DNA from: Modicisalibacter radicis
Lineage (GTDB): Bacteria; Pseudomonadota; Gammaproteobacteria; Pseudomonadales; Halomonadaceae
Reading direction: 5' to 3'
Length of the DNA: 64,000 nt
NCBI RefSeq assembly: GCF_900961225.1
Contig: NZ_CAAHFN010000053.1
Span: 17,420 to 81,419, forward strand
Below, piece by piece: positions 24,644-33,446 of this stretch. Each line of letters begins with the position of its first letter. Within the stretch, counting starts at the first letter, position 1. Below the pieces are notes generated by a model. It was not told the DNA's origin and ran no database searches. It saw only the letters and a program-made list of their open reading frames with translations. The position numbers and the translations under genes are program-made.

Positions 24644-27385
24644 ATGAAAACACCCGCTGCCACACGGCATATCGATTCTTCGCCAGATAGCCAGCCCGTG
24701 GCTGCCCATGCCCGGCCGGTCGAAGAGGTCCTTGGATCCCTGGGGGCTTCGCCCGCCGGGCTGACGAAGGACGAGGCAACGAGGCGCCAGGCGAGCTACG
24801 GGCTCAATCAGTTGCCGGCGGTGGCCGGCCGCCATCCGCTGTTTCGCTTGCTTGCGCAGTTTCATAACGCGCTGATCTATTTCTTGCTGGCAGCGGCCGT
24901 CGCGGCATCGCTGCTGGGGCATTTCGTCGATGCGGCGGTCATCGTCACCGTAGTGGTGGTCAACGCCGTGGTCGGTTTCGTCCAGGAGGGCAAGGCGGAG
25001 AAGGCACTGAATGCGATCCGTGACCTGATTGCGCCGCACGCCCATCTGGTGAGAGAAGGCCGGCGCGTCAGCGTGGCGGTCGAGGAGATCGTCCCCGGCG
25101 ACATCGTGGTGCTGGAGGCGGGGGATCGGGTGCCCGCTGACCTGCGTCTCATCCGGGCCAGCGCGTTACGCATCGAGGAAGCCATCCTGACCGGCGAGTC
25201 GGTGGCTGCGGAAAAGCGCGAGACGCCGGCACCGGAGGAGGCGGCGCTCGGCGATCGTCACTGCATGGCGTACTCGGGCACCTTGGTGGCCACCGGGCAG
25301 GCGACGGGGGTCGTCGTTGCCACGGGCAGCGATACCGAGATCGGGCGAATCAGTACCCTGCTGCGTGGGGTCCGGCCATTGACCACGCCCCTGCTGCGCC
25401 AGATCAATCGCTTCGGAACGCAGTTCACCTGGGTCACGCTGGCCGTGGCGGTCGCGCTGTTCGTCTTTGCGGTGCTGGTGCGCGGCTATGCCTGGCCGGA
25501 GGCACTGATTGCCGTGGTGGCCTTGGCGGTGGGGGCCATCCCGGAAGGCCTGCCGGCAGTCATTACCATCACGCTGGCCATCGGTGTACAGCGCATGGCG
25601 CGACGCAACGCCGCGATCCGGCAGTTGCCCGCCGTGGAAACGCTGGGCGCCACCTCGGTCATCTGCTCCGACAAGACCGGTACGCTGACTCGCAACGAGA
25701 TGACGGCGCGGCGCCTGGATGTGCCTGGTGGCCGAATCATGGTGACCGGGTCGGGTTATGTCCCGGAAGGCCGGCTGGAAAGCGAGCCGGCGGATGGTTC
25801 CGCAGCGGACGAGCGGCTGGCGGATAGCGACAGGCTGATCCTGGCCGGGCTGCTGTGCAACGATGCGCAGTTGAGTCAGGCCGGCGAGGATTGGCAGGTC
25901 GTCGGCGATCCGATGGAGGGTGCGCTGGTGGCGCTGGCCATCAAGGCCGGGTTGGACCCCGAGCGCACACGCCACGAATGGTCACGCCTCGACGAGATCC
26001 CGTTCGATGCCAAGCATCGCTTCATGGCCACGCTCGACCGCAATGCAACGGGCGAGCGTCGGGTGTTCGTCAAGGGCGCGCCCGACGAACTACTTAAATC
26101 ATGTACTGCCCAGGCTGATGGCAAGGGAACGGCGCCGCTGGATCGGGACGCCTGGACGGCACGGATCGCCGAAGCGGCCGCCCAGGGGGAGCGTGTGCTC
26201 GGCTTTGCCGTCAAGCCGACAGCCCCCGATGCCGACAGGGTGGACTTCGCCGATCTCGAGGATGGGCTGGTCTTCGTCGGTCTGGTGGGGTTCATCGATC
26301 CACCGCGCGAGGAGGCCGTGGCCGCCATCGCGGAATGTCACAGCGCCGGGATCGCGGTGAAGATGATTACCGGCGATCACGCGGCGACTGCTGCGGCCAT
26401 CGCCCGGCAGCTGGGGCTCGGCGAGAACCCGCGGGTGCTCACCGGGCGTGAGCTCGACGACATTTCCGATGACGACCTGCCCGGCATCGTTGTCGAGACC
26501 AACGTCTTTGCCCGAACCAATCCGGAACACAAGCTGCGTATCGTCCGGGCGCTGCAATCGACCGGCGCGATCGTGGCGATGACCGGCGATGGCGTCAATG
26601 ATGCACCGTCGTTGAAGCAGGCGGATGTCGGGGTCGGCATGGGCCACAAGGGCACCGACGCGGCGAAGGAAGCCTCGCAGATGGTCCTGCTCGATGACAA
26701 CTTCGCCTCCATCGTGGCCGCCGTGCATGAGGGGCGGGTGGTCTACGACAATATCCGCAAGGTGGCGGCATGGACGCTGCCGACCAATGGCGGCGAGGTG
26801 CTGGCCGTCGTCGCCGCGATCCTGTTCAACTTCGCCATGCCGATGTCGGCGGTCCAGATCCTGTGGATCAATCTCGTCACGGCGGCCACGCTCGGCCTGG
26901 CCCTGGCATTCGAGCCCGCCGAGCCCAATGTCATGCGCCGCCGGCCCAGGCCGGCCCGGCAGGGGCTGCTCACCCCCTTTCTGGTCTGGCGAGTGGTGCT
27001 GGTTTCGTTCTTGTTCCTGGCCGCGGCGCTGGGCATGTTCTTCTACTCGCTGAGCCGTGGGGACGAACTGGCCATGGCGCGTACCCTGGTAGTCAACACG
27101 ATCGTGGTGCTGGAAATCTTCTATCTCTTCAACGTGCGTTACCTGCACATGACGTCGTTCAACTGGCGGGGGGTGCTGGGAACTCCGGCTGTACTGATAG
27201 CCGTGACCGGTGTCGTCCTTGCCCAGTTCGCATTCACCTATCTGCCGGTCATGCAGGGCCTGTTCGACACCCGGTCGGTTGCCGTCGCGGATGGGCTGTT
27301 GATCATCGGCGTGGGCATCGTCCTCATGATCGTGCTGGAAGCCGAGAAGATCCTGATGCGGCGATTGGGCTGGGCAAGCCACTGA
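24644..27385 (+). CDS. P-type cation-transporting ATPase (P2-like)
   Basis: 913 residues. It has an actuator domain (TGES at about 185), the phosphorylation motif DKTGTLT (about 344-350), the KGAPDE nucleotide-binding loop, the TGDGVND hinge, and about 10 membrane helices. Helix 4 has IPEGLP, as in Ca2+ and Na+/K+ pumps. Helix 6 reads INLVTAATLG where SERCA has NxxTD, so the site II aspartate is replaced by Ala. That argues against a standard Ca2+-ATPase; the ion is not known. The start has an AAGGAAA RBS. It is divergent from arcD and convergent with moaA. Confidence 0.88.
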   Translation: MKTPAATRHIDSSPDSQPVAAHARPVEEVLGSLGASPAGLTKDEATRRQASYGLNQLPAVAGRHPLFRLLAQFHNALIYFLLAAAVAASLLGHFVDAAVIVTVVVVNAVVGFVQEGKAEKALNAIRDLIAPHAHLVREGRRVSVAVEEIVPGDIVVLEAGDRVPADLRLIRASALRIEEAILTGESVAAEKRETPAPEEAALGDRHCMAYSGTLVATGQATGVVVATGSDTEIGRISTLLRGVRPLTTPLLRQINRFGTQFTWVTLAVAVALFVFAVLVRGYAWPEALIAVVALAVGAIPEGLPAVITITLAIGVQRMARRNAAIRQLPAVETLGATSVICSDKTGTLTRNEMTARRLDVPGGRIMVTGSGYVPEGRLESEPADGSAADERLADSDRLILAGLLCNDAQLSQAGEDWQVVGDPMEGALVALAIKAGLDPERTRHEWSRLDEIPFDAKHRFMATLDRNATGERRVFVKGAPDELLKSCTAQADGKGTAPLDRDAWTARIAEAAAQGERVLGFAVKPTAPDADRVDFADLEDGLVFVGLVGFIDPPREEAVAAIAECHSAGIAVKMITGDHAATAAAIARQLGLGENPRVLTGRELDDISDDDLPGIVVETNVFARTNPEHKLRIVRALQSTGAIVAMTGDGVNDAPSLKQADVGVGMGHKGTDAAKEASQMVLLDDNFASIVAAVHEGRVVYDNIRKVAAWTLPTNGGEVLAVVAAILFNFAMPMSAVQILWINLVTAATLGLALAFEPAEPNVMRRRPRPARQGLLTPFLVWRVVLVSFLFLAAALGMFFYSLSRGDELAMARTLVVNTIVVLEIFYLFNVRYLHMTSFNWRGVLGTPAVLIAVTGVVLAQFAFTYLPVMQGLFDTRSVAVADGLLIIGVGIVLMIVLEAEKILMRRLGWASH

Positions 27386-27453
27386 CAGGGACCACGGAAT
27401 GAAGTGAACACAGTGTCGGCTCAAGCGCTTGCTTCATACCCGCGCTTGCTCGC

Positions 27454-28443
27454 TTACCCGCCCGTCATGTTCATGAAACGCACCACCTGCACGTCGCCGT
27501 CGGTGGTGAAGTGGTGGCGCTCGGGCTTGAGTCGCATGGCATCGACGATCGCCGCCTTGAGCCGCTCGCCGTCGCCGGGGTGACGACGCATCACGCCGCG
27601 CAGATCCATGGAATGTTCGTTGCCCAGGCACAGCAACAGGCGACCCTCGGCGGTCACGCGCACGCGGTTGCAGGCACTGCAGAAGTTGTGGCTGTGCGGC
27701 GAGATGAAGCCGATGCGCGTATCGCTGTCGGCCATGCGGTAGTAGCGCGACGGGCCCAGGGTGCTTTCGGTGGAGGGCAACAGCGCATGATGGCGCTCGA
27801 TTAGATCGCGAACGTCGTCACTGGAACAGAAGGTCGCGGCGCGATCGTGTTCGGTCACCTGACCCAGCGGCATCTCCTCGATGAAGCTGATGTCGAGTCG
27901 CTCGCGGCGGGCGAACTCGACCAGTTCGGGCACCTCGTCGTCGTTGCGGCCCTTGAGGATCACCGCGTTGAGCTTTATGCGCTCGAAGCCGGCCTCGCGG
28001 GCGGCGCGGATACCGTCGATGACCCGGCCGAGATCGCCGGTGCGGGTCAGTGCCCGGAAACGCGACGGGTCCAGGGTGTCGAGGCTGACGTTGAGCCGGT
28101 CGAGCCCGCCGCGACGCAACGCGCCGGCATGCCTGGTCAGCCCGCTGCCGTTGGTGGTCATGGCGAAGTCGCGCAGGCCCGGCAGGCTGCCGATGGATTC
28201 GACCAGTTCGGCGATGCCGTGACGCACCAGCGGTTCGCCTCCGGTCAGGCGGATCTTCTCCACGCCCAGCTCGATGAAGGCGCGCGACAGCGCGGTGAGT
28301 TCCTCGAGCGTCAGCACCTGGGCGCGGGGCAGGAATGTCATGTCCTCGCCCATGCAGTACACGCAGCGGAAATCGCAGCGGTCCGTCACGGACAGGCGCA
28401 GGTAGCGGATACGACGGCCGAAGCCATCCACGAGCGTATTCAT
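27454..28443 (-). CDS. moaA: GTP 3',8-cyclase (molybdenum cofactor biosynthesis)
   Basis: 329 residues from [19 protein letters not shown]. The radical-SAM cluster motif CDFRCVYC (about 22-29) is intact. The C-terminal second cluster CSACNRVRV with a downstream cysteine (LLLCLG) is also present. It makes the first pterin intermediate of Moco from GTP. The protein ends MTGG; the terminal double glycine is required for activity in MoaA. It is the last gene of the minus-strand run beginning with narH, and serves NarG maturation. Reading upstream of 28443 is antisense noise. Confidence 0.95.
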   Translation of the reverse strand: MNTLVDGFGRRIRYLRLSVTDRCDFRCVYCMGEDMTFLPRAQVLTLEELTALSRAFIELGVEKIRLTGGEPLVRHGIAELVESIGSLPGLRDFAMTTNGSGLTRHAGALRRGGLDRLNVSLDTLDPSRFRALTRTGDLGRVIDGIRAAREAGFERIKLNAVILKGRNDDEVPELVEFARRERLDISFIEEMPLGQVTEHDRAATFCSSDDVRDLIERHHALLPSTESTLGPSRYYRMADSDTRIGFISPHSHNFCSACNRVRVTAEGRLLLCLGNEHSMDLRGVMRRHPGDGERLKAAIVDAMRLKPERHHFTTDGDVQVVRFMNMTGG

Positions 28444-28499
28444 GACTCTCCTCGGCGGGTCGTTTCGGTCTGCAGTGACAGATGGGCAGGGACATGGCC

Positions 28500-28526
28500 C
28501 ATGCCGGCGCAGGCCGAGCCGGCATG
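28500..28526 (-). other. Hairpin in the moaA leader
   Basis: A perfect 9-bp stem (CATGCCGGC / GCCGGCATG) with a 9-nt loop, 57-83 nt upstream of the moaA ATG and 58 nt after the dnr-like stop. No T-run follows, so a simple terminator is doubtful. It could be an attenuator or RNA-stability element. It is too small to be the whole Moco riboswitch, and I could not recognise that fold around it. Confidence 0.4.
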
Positions 28527-28583
28527 CAGCAGCGGACGGCGTGAAGAGGGCATAAGCGTCTCCTTTCGAGGGGAATGGCCAGG

Positions 28584-29309
28584 CTAGTCGTTCAGCGTGG
28601 ATAGCTTGCTTCGGTCGAGGATGACTAGCTGATGACGCTCGACGAGAATCGCTCCGGCCCGGCTCATGCGGCTCAATAACCGGGAAAGGGTTTCGGGCGT
28701 CATGGCCAGTTGCGCGGCCAGCCAGCACTTGGGCACGCTCAGCCGAATGGCGTGCGGCAGCTTCGCACCCAGGGGAAGCTGGCGCAGCAGGAAGCTGGTC
28801 AGCCGCGCGCGGGCATCGGCCTGGGTCAGCAGGGCCATGTCCTCCAGGCGCTCGGTCAGTTCCTCCGTCAGGCGAGACATGAAGGCGCCACGGCACTCTT
28901 CGTGATTCAGACTTTCCTGACAACGGCTGACGCCGATCGCCAGTACGTGGGTGCGGCGCAGCGCCTCGGCGGAGTAAAGATACGTCGACTGCCGCTGTGA
29001 AATCAGACTCAACTCGCCCAGCGTGCCGCCACGCTCGACACAGCGGATCGTTGCCAGTCGGCCGTCGTCGGTGGCGCGTAACAGCCGCACGGCGCCACTG
29101 ACGACCACGTAGATCCAGTGTGCCGGTGTCTGTTGCCGGAATAGCCACTCGCGCCCTTCGGCGACATGGACCCGGGCACCTTGCAGCAGATACTCGAGCT
29201 CTTGTTCGGGCAAGTGAGACAGCCACGGCACATTGCGCACCAGCTCGCGCAGATGACGGCGCTTGGTGACGGCGTCAGATGGCGAATTGTGCAATGGGCA
29301 GGAATGCAT
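28584..29309 (-). CDS. CRP/FNR-family regulator, Dnr/NnrR-like
   Basis: 241 residues. The beta-barrel sensor domain spans about 20-150 ([22 protein letters not shown]) and the winged helix about 160-235 ([21 protein letters not shown]). The recognition helix keeps E..SR, so the DNA target should be Fnr-like. The FNR-type cysteine cluster is missing, as in the Dnr/DnrE group that reports NO. Placement inside a nar/moa operon agrees with Dnr-type proteins of Pseudomonas. ATG 29309 overlaps moeA by 35 nt; TTG 29294 is an alternative. NO or heme sensing is inference. Confidence 0.82.
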   Translation of the reverse strand: MHSCPLHNSPSDAVTKRRHLRELVRNVPWLSHLPEQELEYLLQGARVHVAEGREWLFRQQTPAHWIYVVVSGAVRLLRATDDGRLATIRCVERGGTLGELSLISQRQSTYLYSAEALRRTHVLAIGVSRCQESLNHEECRGAFMSRLTEELTERLEDMALLTQADARARLTSFLLRQLPLGAKLPHAIRLSVPKCWLAAQLAMTPETLSRLLSRMSRAGAILVERHQLVILDRSKLSTLND

Positions 29310-30528
29310 AGTCGTCCCCCTCCATCACCGGCGTGTCGCCGGGCACCATGAGATAACCGTCCGCCTGACAGGCTGCGCCGAGCATGGCCGATCCCTGGCC
29401 GCCGGCCAGCCGGGCCATGGGTTCGAGTTCGGCATGATCGAGAACGACGCGCAGCAACTCGCGGCGCCCGTGGGTGGCGCGACGGCTGAAACCCGCCTTG
29501 ACGGAAAACCGCTGAAGCGGGCGTGGATGCCGGCCCTGGCAGGCCTGTACGAAGGCCTGTCCCAGCACCTGCCAGGTCACCAGTGCCGCGACCGGGTTGC
29601 CGGGCAGACCGAGCAGCGGCACGTCGCCGTCGGCCCCATGGAGACGGCCGAAGGCAAAGGGCTTGCCGGGCTTCATCGCCACGCCGTGAAAGATCGGCTC
29701 GCCGAGTTCGGCCAGCACCGGGCGAACGTGATCCTCCTCGCCGGCCGAGACGCCACCGGTACAGATCACCACATCGGCACTGTCGCGCGCCTGGCACAGC
29801 GCTTCGCGCAGGGCGGCGGCGGTATCGGCAACGATGCCCAGGTCGACGACGGTGCAGTCCTGCTGCCGGAGCAGGGCGTCGAGCATGACGCGGTTGCTGT
29901 TGTAGAGCTGGCCCGGGGCCAGGGGCGCGCCCGGCTCGACCAGCTCGTCGCCGGTGGAGACCAGCGCCACCCTGAGGCGGGTGAAGACTTCGACCTCGAC
30001 GATGCCCTGGCTGGCCAGCAATGCCAGGCCGGGGGCGTCGAGGCGCTGGCCGGCGGGCAACAGCGGCGCGCCTTCGAGGAACTCCTCGCCGCGGCGGCGG
30101 ATATTGGCACCGGGCAGCGCCTCGCCCTGGACATGCACGCGGCCCCGGTCATCGATGCGGCAACGTTCCTGCGGGACGACGCAGTCGGCGCCGGCCGGAA
30201 TCGGCGCGCCGGTGAAGATGCGTGCGCAGCCGCCCTCGCCAAGCGGGGCTGGTGCGCAGCCCGCCGGAATGCGCTGGATCACCGGCAGACCGTCGTGAGG
30301 GGCTGCGAGCTCGGCAACGCGCAGCGCGTAGCCATCCATGGCGCTGTTGTCGGCGCCGGGCATGGCCAGGCGGGCACGGATCGGTGCGGCGAGGATGCGC
30401 CCCAGCGCGGCATCACGCGGGCAGCGTTCACGCGCTACCGGTGGATAAGCGGCAGCCAGCAGGCGTCGGCGGGCGTCTTCCAGATCGAGCAGGCCGGGAG
30501 TGAGGGTAGCGCAGCTGACGCAACTCAT
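29275..30528 (-). CDS. moeA: Molybdopterin molybdenumtransferase
   Basis: 417 residues. The MoeA blocks are DNSAMDGYAL (about 60-69), GAPIPAGADCVV, STGDEL, CTGGVSAGEEDHV and MKPGKPFAFG, followed by the GLPGNPVAA motif. It inserts molybdate into adenylylated molybdopterin. The start overlaps the moaB stop by 4 nt (ATGA). The N-terminus MSCVSCATLTPG carries two cysteines not needed by the family. Confidence 0.96.
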   Translation of the reverse strand: MSCVSCATLTPGLLDLEDARRRLLAAAYPPVARERCPRDAALGRILAAPIRARLAMPGADNSAMDGYALRVAELAAPHDGLPVIQRIPAGCAPAPLGEGGCARIFTGAPIPAGADCVVPQERCRIDDRGRVHVQGEALPGANIRRRGEEFLEGAPLLPAGQRLDAPGLALLASQGIVEVEVFTRLRVALVSTGDELVEPGAPLAPGQLYNSNRVMLDALLRQQDCTVVDLGIVADTAAALREALCQARDSADVVICTGGVSAGEEDHVRPVLAELGEPIFHGVAMKPGKPFAFGRLHGADGDVPLLGLPGNPVAALVTWQVLGQAFVQACQGRHPRPLQRFSVKAGFSRRATHGRRELLRVVLDHAELEPMARLAGGQGSAMLGAACQADGYLMVPGDTPVMEGDDYAFLPIAQFAI

Positions 30529-31118
30529 GCCTGTTTCTCCTCGACGCGCTCCGCGGCCACCGGCGTTGTGGCGGGTTGCCGACTGGCACAGGGCGCGGCA
30601 TCGGGGCGCACCATGGCCACGAAATTGCAGGGCCGGGTGCGGGCGTCGAGCTGCGAGGCGAGGATGCCGTCCCAGGCGGTGGCGCAGGCCCCGGGCGAGC
30701 CCGGCAGGGCGAACACCAGGGTGCGGTTGGCCACCCCGCCGATGGCCCGGGACTGGATCGTCGAGGCGCCGATATCGCCATGGGATATCTGCCGGAACAG
30801 CTCGCCGAAGCCTTCGATGGCCTTGTCGAACAGCGGTGCCAGGGCCTCGGGGGTGGTGTCGCGTGGCGTGAAACCGGTGCCGCCGTTGACCAGCACGGCA
30901 TGGATGCCGTCATGGGCGATCCACTCGGAAACTGCCGCACGGATGCGGTAGATGTCGTCGGCGACGATGCGCCGGTCGCCCAGCCAGTGGCCGGCATCGG
31001 TGAGGCGCGCGCAGAGCAGGTCGCCGCTGCCGTCGCGATCGAAGCCGCGGGTGTCGGAGACCGTCAGCACCGCGATGTTGAGCGGCACGAAAGGCGCGTC
31101 GGCAGAAACGTGGGCCAT
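30525..31118 (-). CDS. moaB: Molybdenum cofactor biosynthesis protein B
   Basis: 197 residues from MAHVSADAPFVPLNIAVLTVSD. The MPT-binding fold motifs VSDTRG, NGGTGFTPRDTTPEA and LPGSPGA are present. It probably adenylylates molybdopterin before MoeA acts. It is longer than E. coli MoaB (170) by a proline/alanine-rich C-terminal tail (about 170-197). It lies 65 nt after the parvulin gene and is coupled to moeA. Confidence 0.93.
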   Translation of the reverse strand: MAHVSADAPFVPLNIAVLTVSDTRGFDRDGSGDLLCARLTDAGHWLGDRRIVADDIYRIRAAVSEWIAHDGIHAVLVNGGTGFTPRDTTPEALAPLFDKAIEGFGELFRQISHGDIGASTIQSRAIGGVANRTLVFALPGSPGACATAWDGILASQLDARTRPCNFVAMVRPDAAPCASRQPATTPVAAERVEEKQA

Positions 31119-31183
31119 GGAATCCTCCTCGACCACCCGCGGGTGGCGGCAATGTGAAGTGACGCAACGCGTCTGTGAATGGC

Positions 31184-31999
31184 TTACTGCATCAGGGCAC
31201 CGGCACTCTCGTCGTCCAGCGCCACGCCATTCACCCCCAGGCGCGCTTCCAGCGCCAGCAGGTAGTGGCGCAGGGCGCGTCGCGTGGCCTGTTCGCGCAG
31301 GGTGTGACGCACCCGGTCGGCGGCATCCGCATAGGGCAGGGCGTGCCCACCCTCGCGACAATCGATGCTCACCACATGCCAGCCGTAGCGCGAGGCCAGC
31401 GGTCGATCGTGCAGCCCTTCGGGCAGGTGCTGCAGGGCGCGGTCCAGCTCGGCCACGGTCTGCCCCGGCGTCAGCCAGCCCAGCTCGCCGCCGTCGTCCT
31501 TCGACGGGCAGGCGGAGTGGCGCTGGGCGAACTCGGTGAAGCGCTCGGGCACCGACTGCAACTCGGCGATGAGCGTCCGGCCCAGTCGGTACTGACGGTC
31601 GCGGGCCTCGGCATCATCCGGTGCGGCGGCCAGCAGGATATGGCGCACCGCCAGGCGCAACGGCTCGCAGAAGCGCTCGGCATTGGCCTCGAAGTAGCGT
31701 CGGCAGTGGGCCTCGTCGGGCTCGGGGACCTCCAGTTCCGCGTCCAGCAGGGCGGCCAGTGCCGCCTCCTCACTGTCCTCGACCTCCCAGCCCAGCTCAT
31801 TGCAGCGCTGGCGCAGCAGCTCGCGGACCACCAGGGCGCGCGCGGCTTCGAGCTGGGCTTCTTCCACGGTATCGGCCTGGTGGTACTGCATTTCCCGGGC
31901 AATCTCTTCGGCGGGTATGTTCACGTCGCCGACCCATACCGGTGGAATGGCCATCGCCTGTGCATTGGCGGGCAGGGTTTCGAGTGGAATCAGTTGCAT
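31184..31999 (-). CDS. Parvulin-type peptidyl-prolyl isomerase (NifM/PpiC-like)
   Basis: 271 residues from MQLIPLETLPANAQAM. The N-terminal half is helical (chaperone-like, about 25-120). The parvulin domain follows (about 125-225), with RHILL, CPSKDDGGELGWLTPG and YGWHVV. No signal peptide is visible, so it acts in the cytoplasm. It begins 14 nt after narI, as the PpiC-like gene does in Pseudomonas nar operons, suggesting a role in nitrate reductase folding or maturation. The reading from 32392 is out-of-frame narI and is rejected. Confidence 0.88.
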   Translation of the reverse strand: MQLIPLETLPANAQAMAIPPVWVGDVNIPAEEIAREMQYHQADTVEEAQLEAARALVVRELLRQRCNELGWEVEDSEEAALAALLDAELEVPEPDEAHCRRYFEANAERFCEPLRLAVRHILLAAAPDDAEARDRQYRLGRTLIAELQSVPERFTEFAQRHSACPSKDDGGELGWLTPGQTVAELDRALQHLPEGLHDRPLASRYGWHVVSIDCREGGHALPYADAADRVRHTLREQATRRALRHYLLALEARLGVNGVALDDESAGALMQ

Positions 32000-32013
32000 G
32001 GGATTGTCCTCAC

Positions 32014-32691
32014 TCACGCCTTGCGACGCACGATTTGATAACGGCGGCCAACGTAGCCCAGCGGTGCGCTCCATACGTGCACCAGGCGGGTGAACGGGAA
32101 CACCAGCACGATGGTCAGGCCCAGCAGGATGTGCAGCTTGTAGACCAGCCCGATATCGGCCAGGTGCTCGGCGGCGCCACCCTTGAAGAACACGATGGAC
32201 TGCGCCCACTCGGCCAGTTCCAGCATCGCGCCGCCATCCAGATGCCCCATCGCCGGGATGATGGTCAACAGTCCCAGCGACACCTGGGCGACCAGCAGCG
32301 CCAGGATCACGATGTCGGCACGGCTGGAGGTGGCCCGCACGCGCGGGTTGGTCAGGCGGCGATGCAGCAGCATGGCGCCGCCGGTCAGGCACATCAGCCC
32401 GGCGATACCGCCGACGACGATGGCGATGATCTGCTTGCTGCCGGCGCTGATGAACGGGGCGTAGACCCAGTGCGGGGTGAGCAGGCCGACCAGGTGGCCG
32501 AAGAAGATCACCAGGATACCGACGTGGAACAGGTTGCTGGCCAGGCGCATCTGGCGCTTGGAGAGCATCTGGCTGGAGCCGGTCTTCCAGGTGTACTGGC
32601 CATGGTCGAAGCGCAGCAGGGCACCGGCCAGGAAAATGGTGCCCGCCACGTAGGGATACAGGCCGAACAGCAGTTCATTGATATAGTTCAT
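32014..32691 (-). CDS. narI: Respiratory nitrate reductase gamma subunit
   Basis: 225 residues from MNYINELLFGLYPYVAGTI, with five membrane helices. Candidate heme b histidines lie in FHVGILVIFFGHLVG (about 55-69) and in the C-terminal region (KLHILLG, TRLVHVW). NarI takes electrons from quinol and passes them to NarH. It follows narJ by 17 nt, which gives the order H-J-I. Confidence 0.96.
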   Translation of the reverse strand: MNYINELLFGLYPYVAGTIFLAGALLRFDHGQYTWKTGSSQMLSKRQMRLASNLFHVGILVIFFGHLVGLLTPHWVYAPFISAGSKQIIAIVVGGIAGLMCLTGGAMLLHRRLTNPRVRATSSRADIVILALLVAQVSLGLLTIIPAMGHLDGGAMLELAEWAQSIVFFKGGAAEHLADIGLVYKLHILLGLTIVLVFPFTRLVHVWSAPLGYVGRRYQIVRRKA

Positions 32692-32708
32692 GACGGCAGA
32701 CTCCTGAC

Positions 32709-33446
32709 TCAGTGACCTAAAGTGGCGTCGACGACGGGCGGTACGATGCGGATCGGCATCTCGGCCTGGGACCGGCGCTTGAGTTCCGCCTGGCGACGGC
32801 CGGTGGCGGACTGCAGGGCACAATCCTCGTCGGAGGCGGCGTTGAAGCGCACGGCTTCCTCTTCCCACACCGCGTCGAGGGCGGCGGGGGTGTCGTCGCG
32901 CGCTTCCTTGCTGACCGCCTCGGCGTGCTCGTCGATGGCGGTATCGGCGCCGACCATGGCCAGCAGTGCGGTGGGCACCAGTGCATGGTCGGACTCGCGC
33001 TCGCGCAGGCGCGCGGCGAGCAGCCCCAGGATGTGGGCGATATCGCTCAGTTGCTGGGCGATGTCGGCCTCGTCGCGGGTCGACAGGTACTCGAGGAACA
33101 CCGGCAGGTAGTCCGGTAGTTCGCGAGCGCTGAGCTCGAAGCCGGCCTGGCGGTACTGTTCGAGCAGGTCGACCATGGCCTGGCCACGGTCGCGGGATTC
33201 GCCGTGGACGTGCTCGAACAGCAGCAGCGAGGTCGACCGGCCCTTGTCGAACAGCGCCACGTAGTCGGCCTGCAGGTCGAGCAGGTCGCTGGTCGCGATA
33301 CGCCCGATCCAGCCATGCAGCGCGGCGCGCTGGGGGTGGCTCAGGTGGTCTTCGTCGGCGATGACGCTCTGCATCTCGGTGGCGGCCTGCTGCAATTCCT
33401 CGGTGGGGTAGTCGAGCAGACGGGCAAGGACGATCAAGCTACGCAT
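32709..33446 (-). CDS. narJ: Nitrate reductase chaperone NarJ
   Basis: 245 residues from MRSLIVLARLLDYPTEEL. The all-helical TorD/NarJ fold is recognised by LQADYVALFDKGR.TSLLLFEHVHGESRDRGQAM (about 60-93). It binds the NarG N-terminus and helps Moco insertion. The start overlaps the narH stop by 8 nt. The acidic C-terminal tail (about 180-245) is variable in the family. The longer reading from 33539 is rejected because it lies inside narH. Confidence 0.94.
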   Translation of the reverse strand: MRSLIVLARLLDYPTEELQQAATEMQSVIADEDHLSHPQRAALHGWIGRIATSDLLDLQADYVALFDKGRSTSLLLFEHVHGESRDRGQAMVDLLEQYRQAGFELSARELPDYLPVFLEYLSTRDEADIAQQLSDIAHILGLLAARLRERESDHALVPTALLAMVGADTAIDEHAEAVSKEARDDTPAALDAVWEEEAVRFNAASDEDCALQSATGRRQAELKRRSQAEMPIRIVPPVVDATLGH

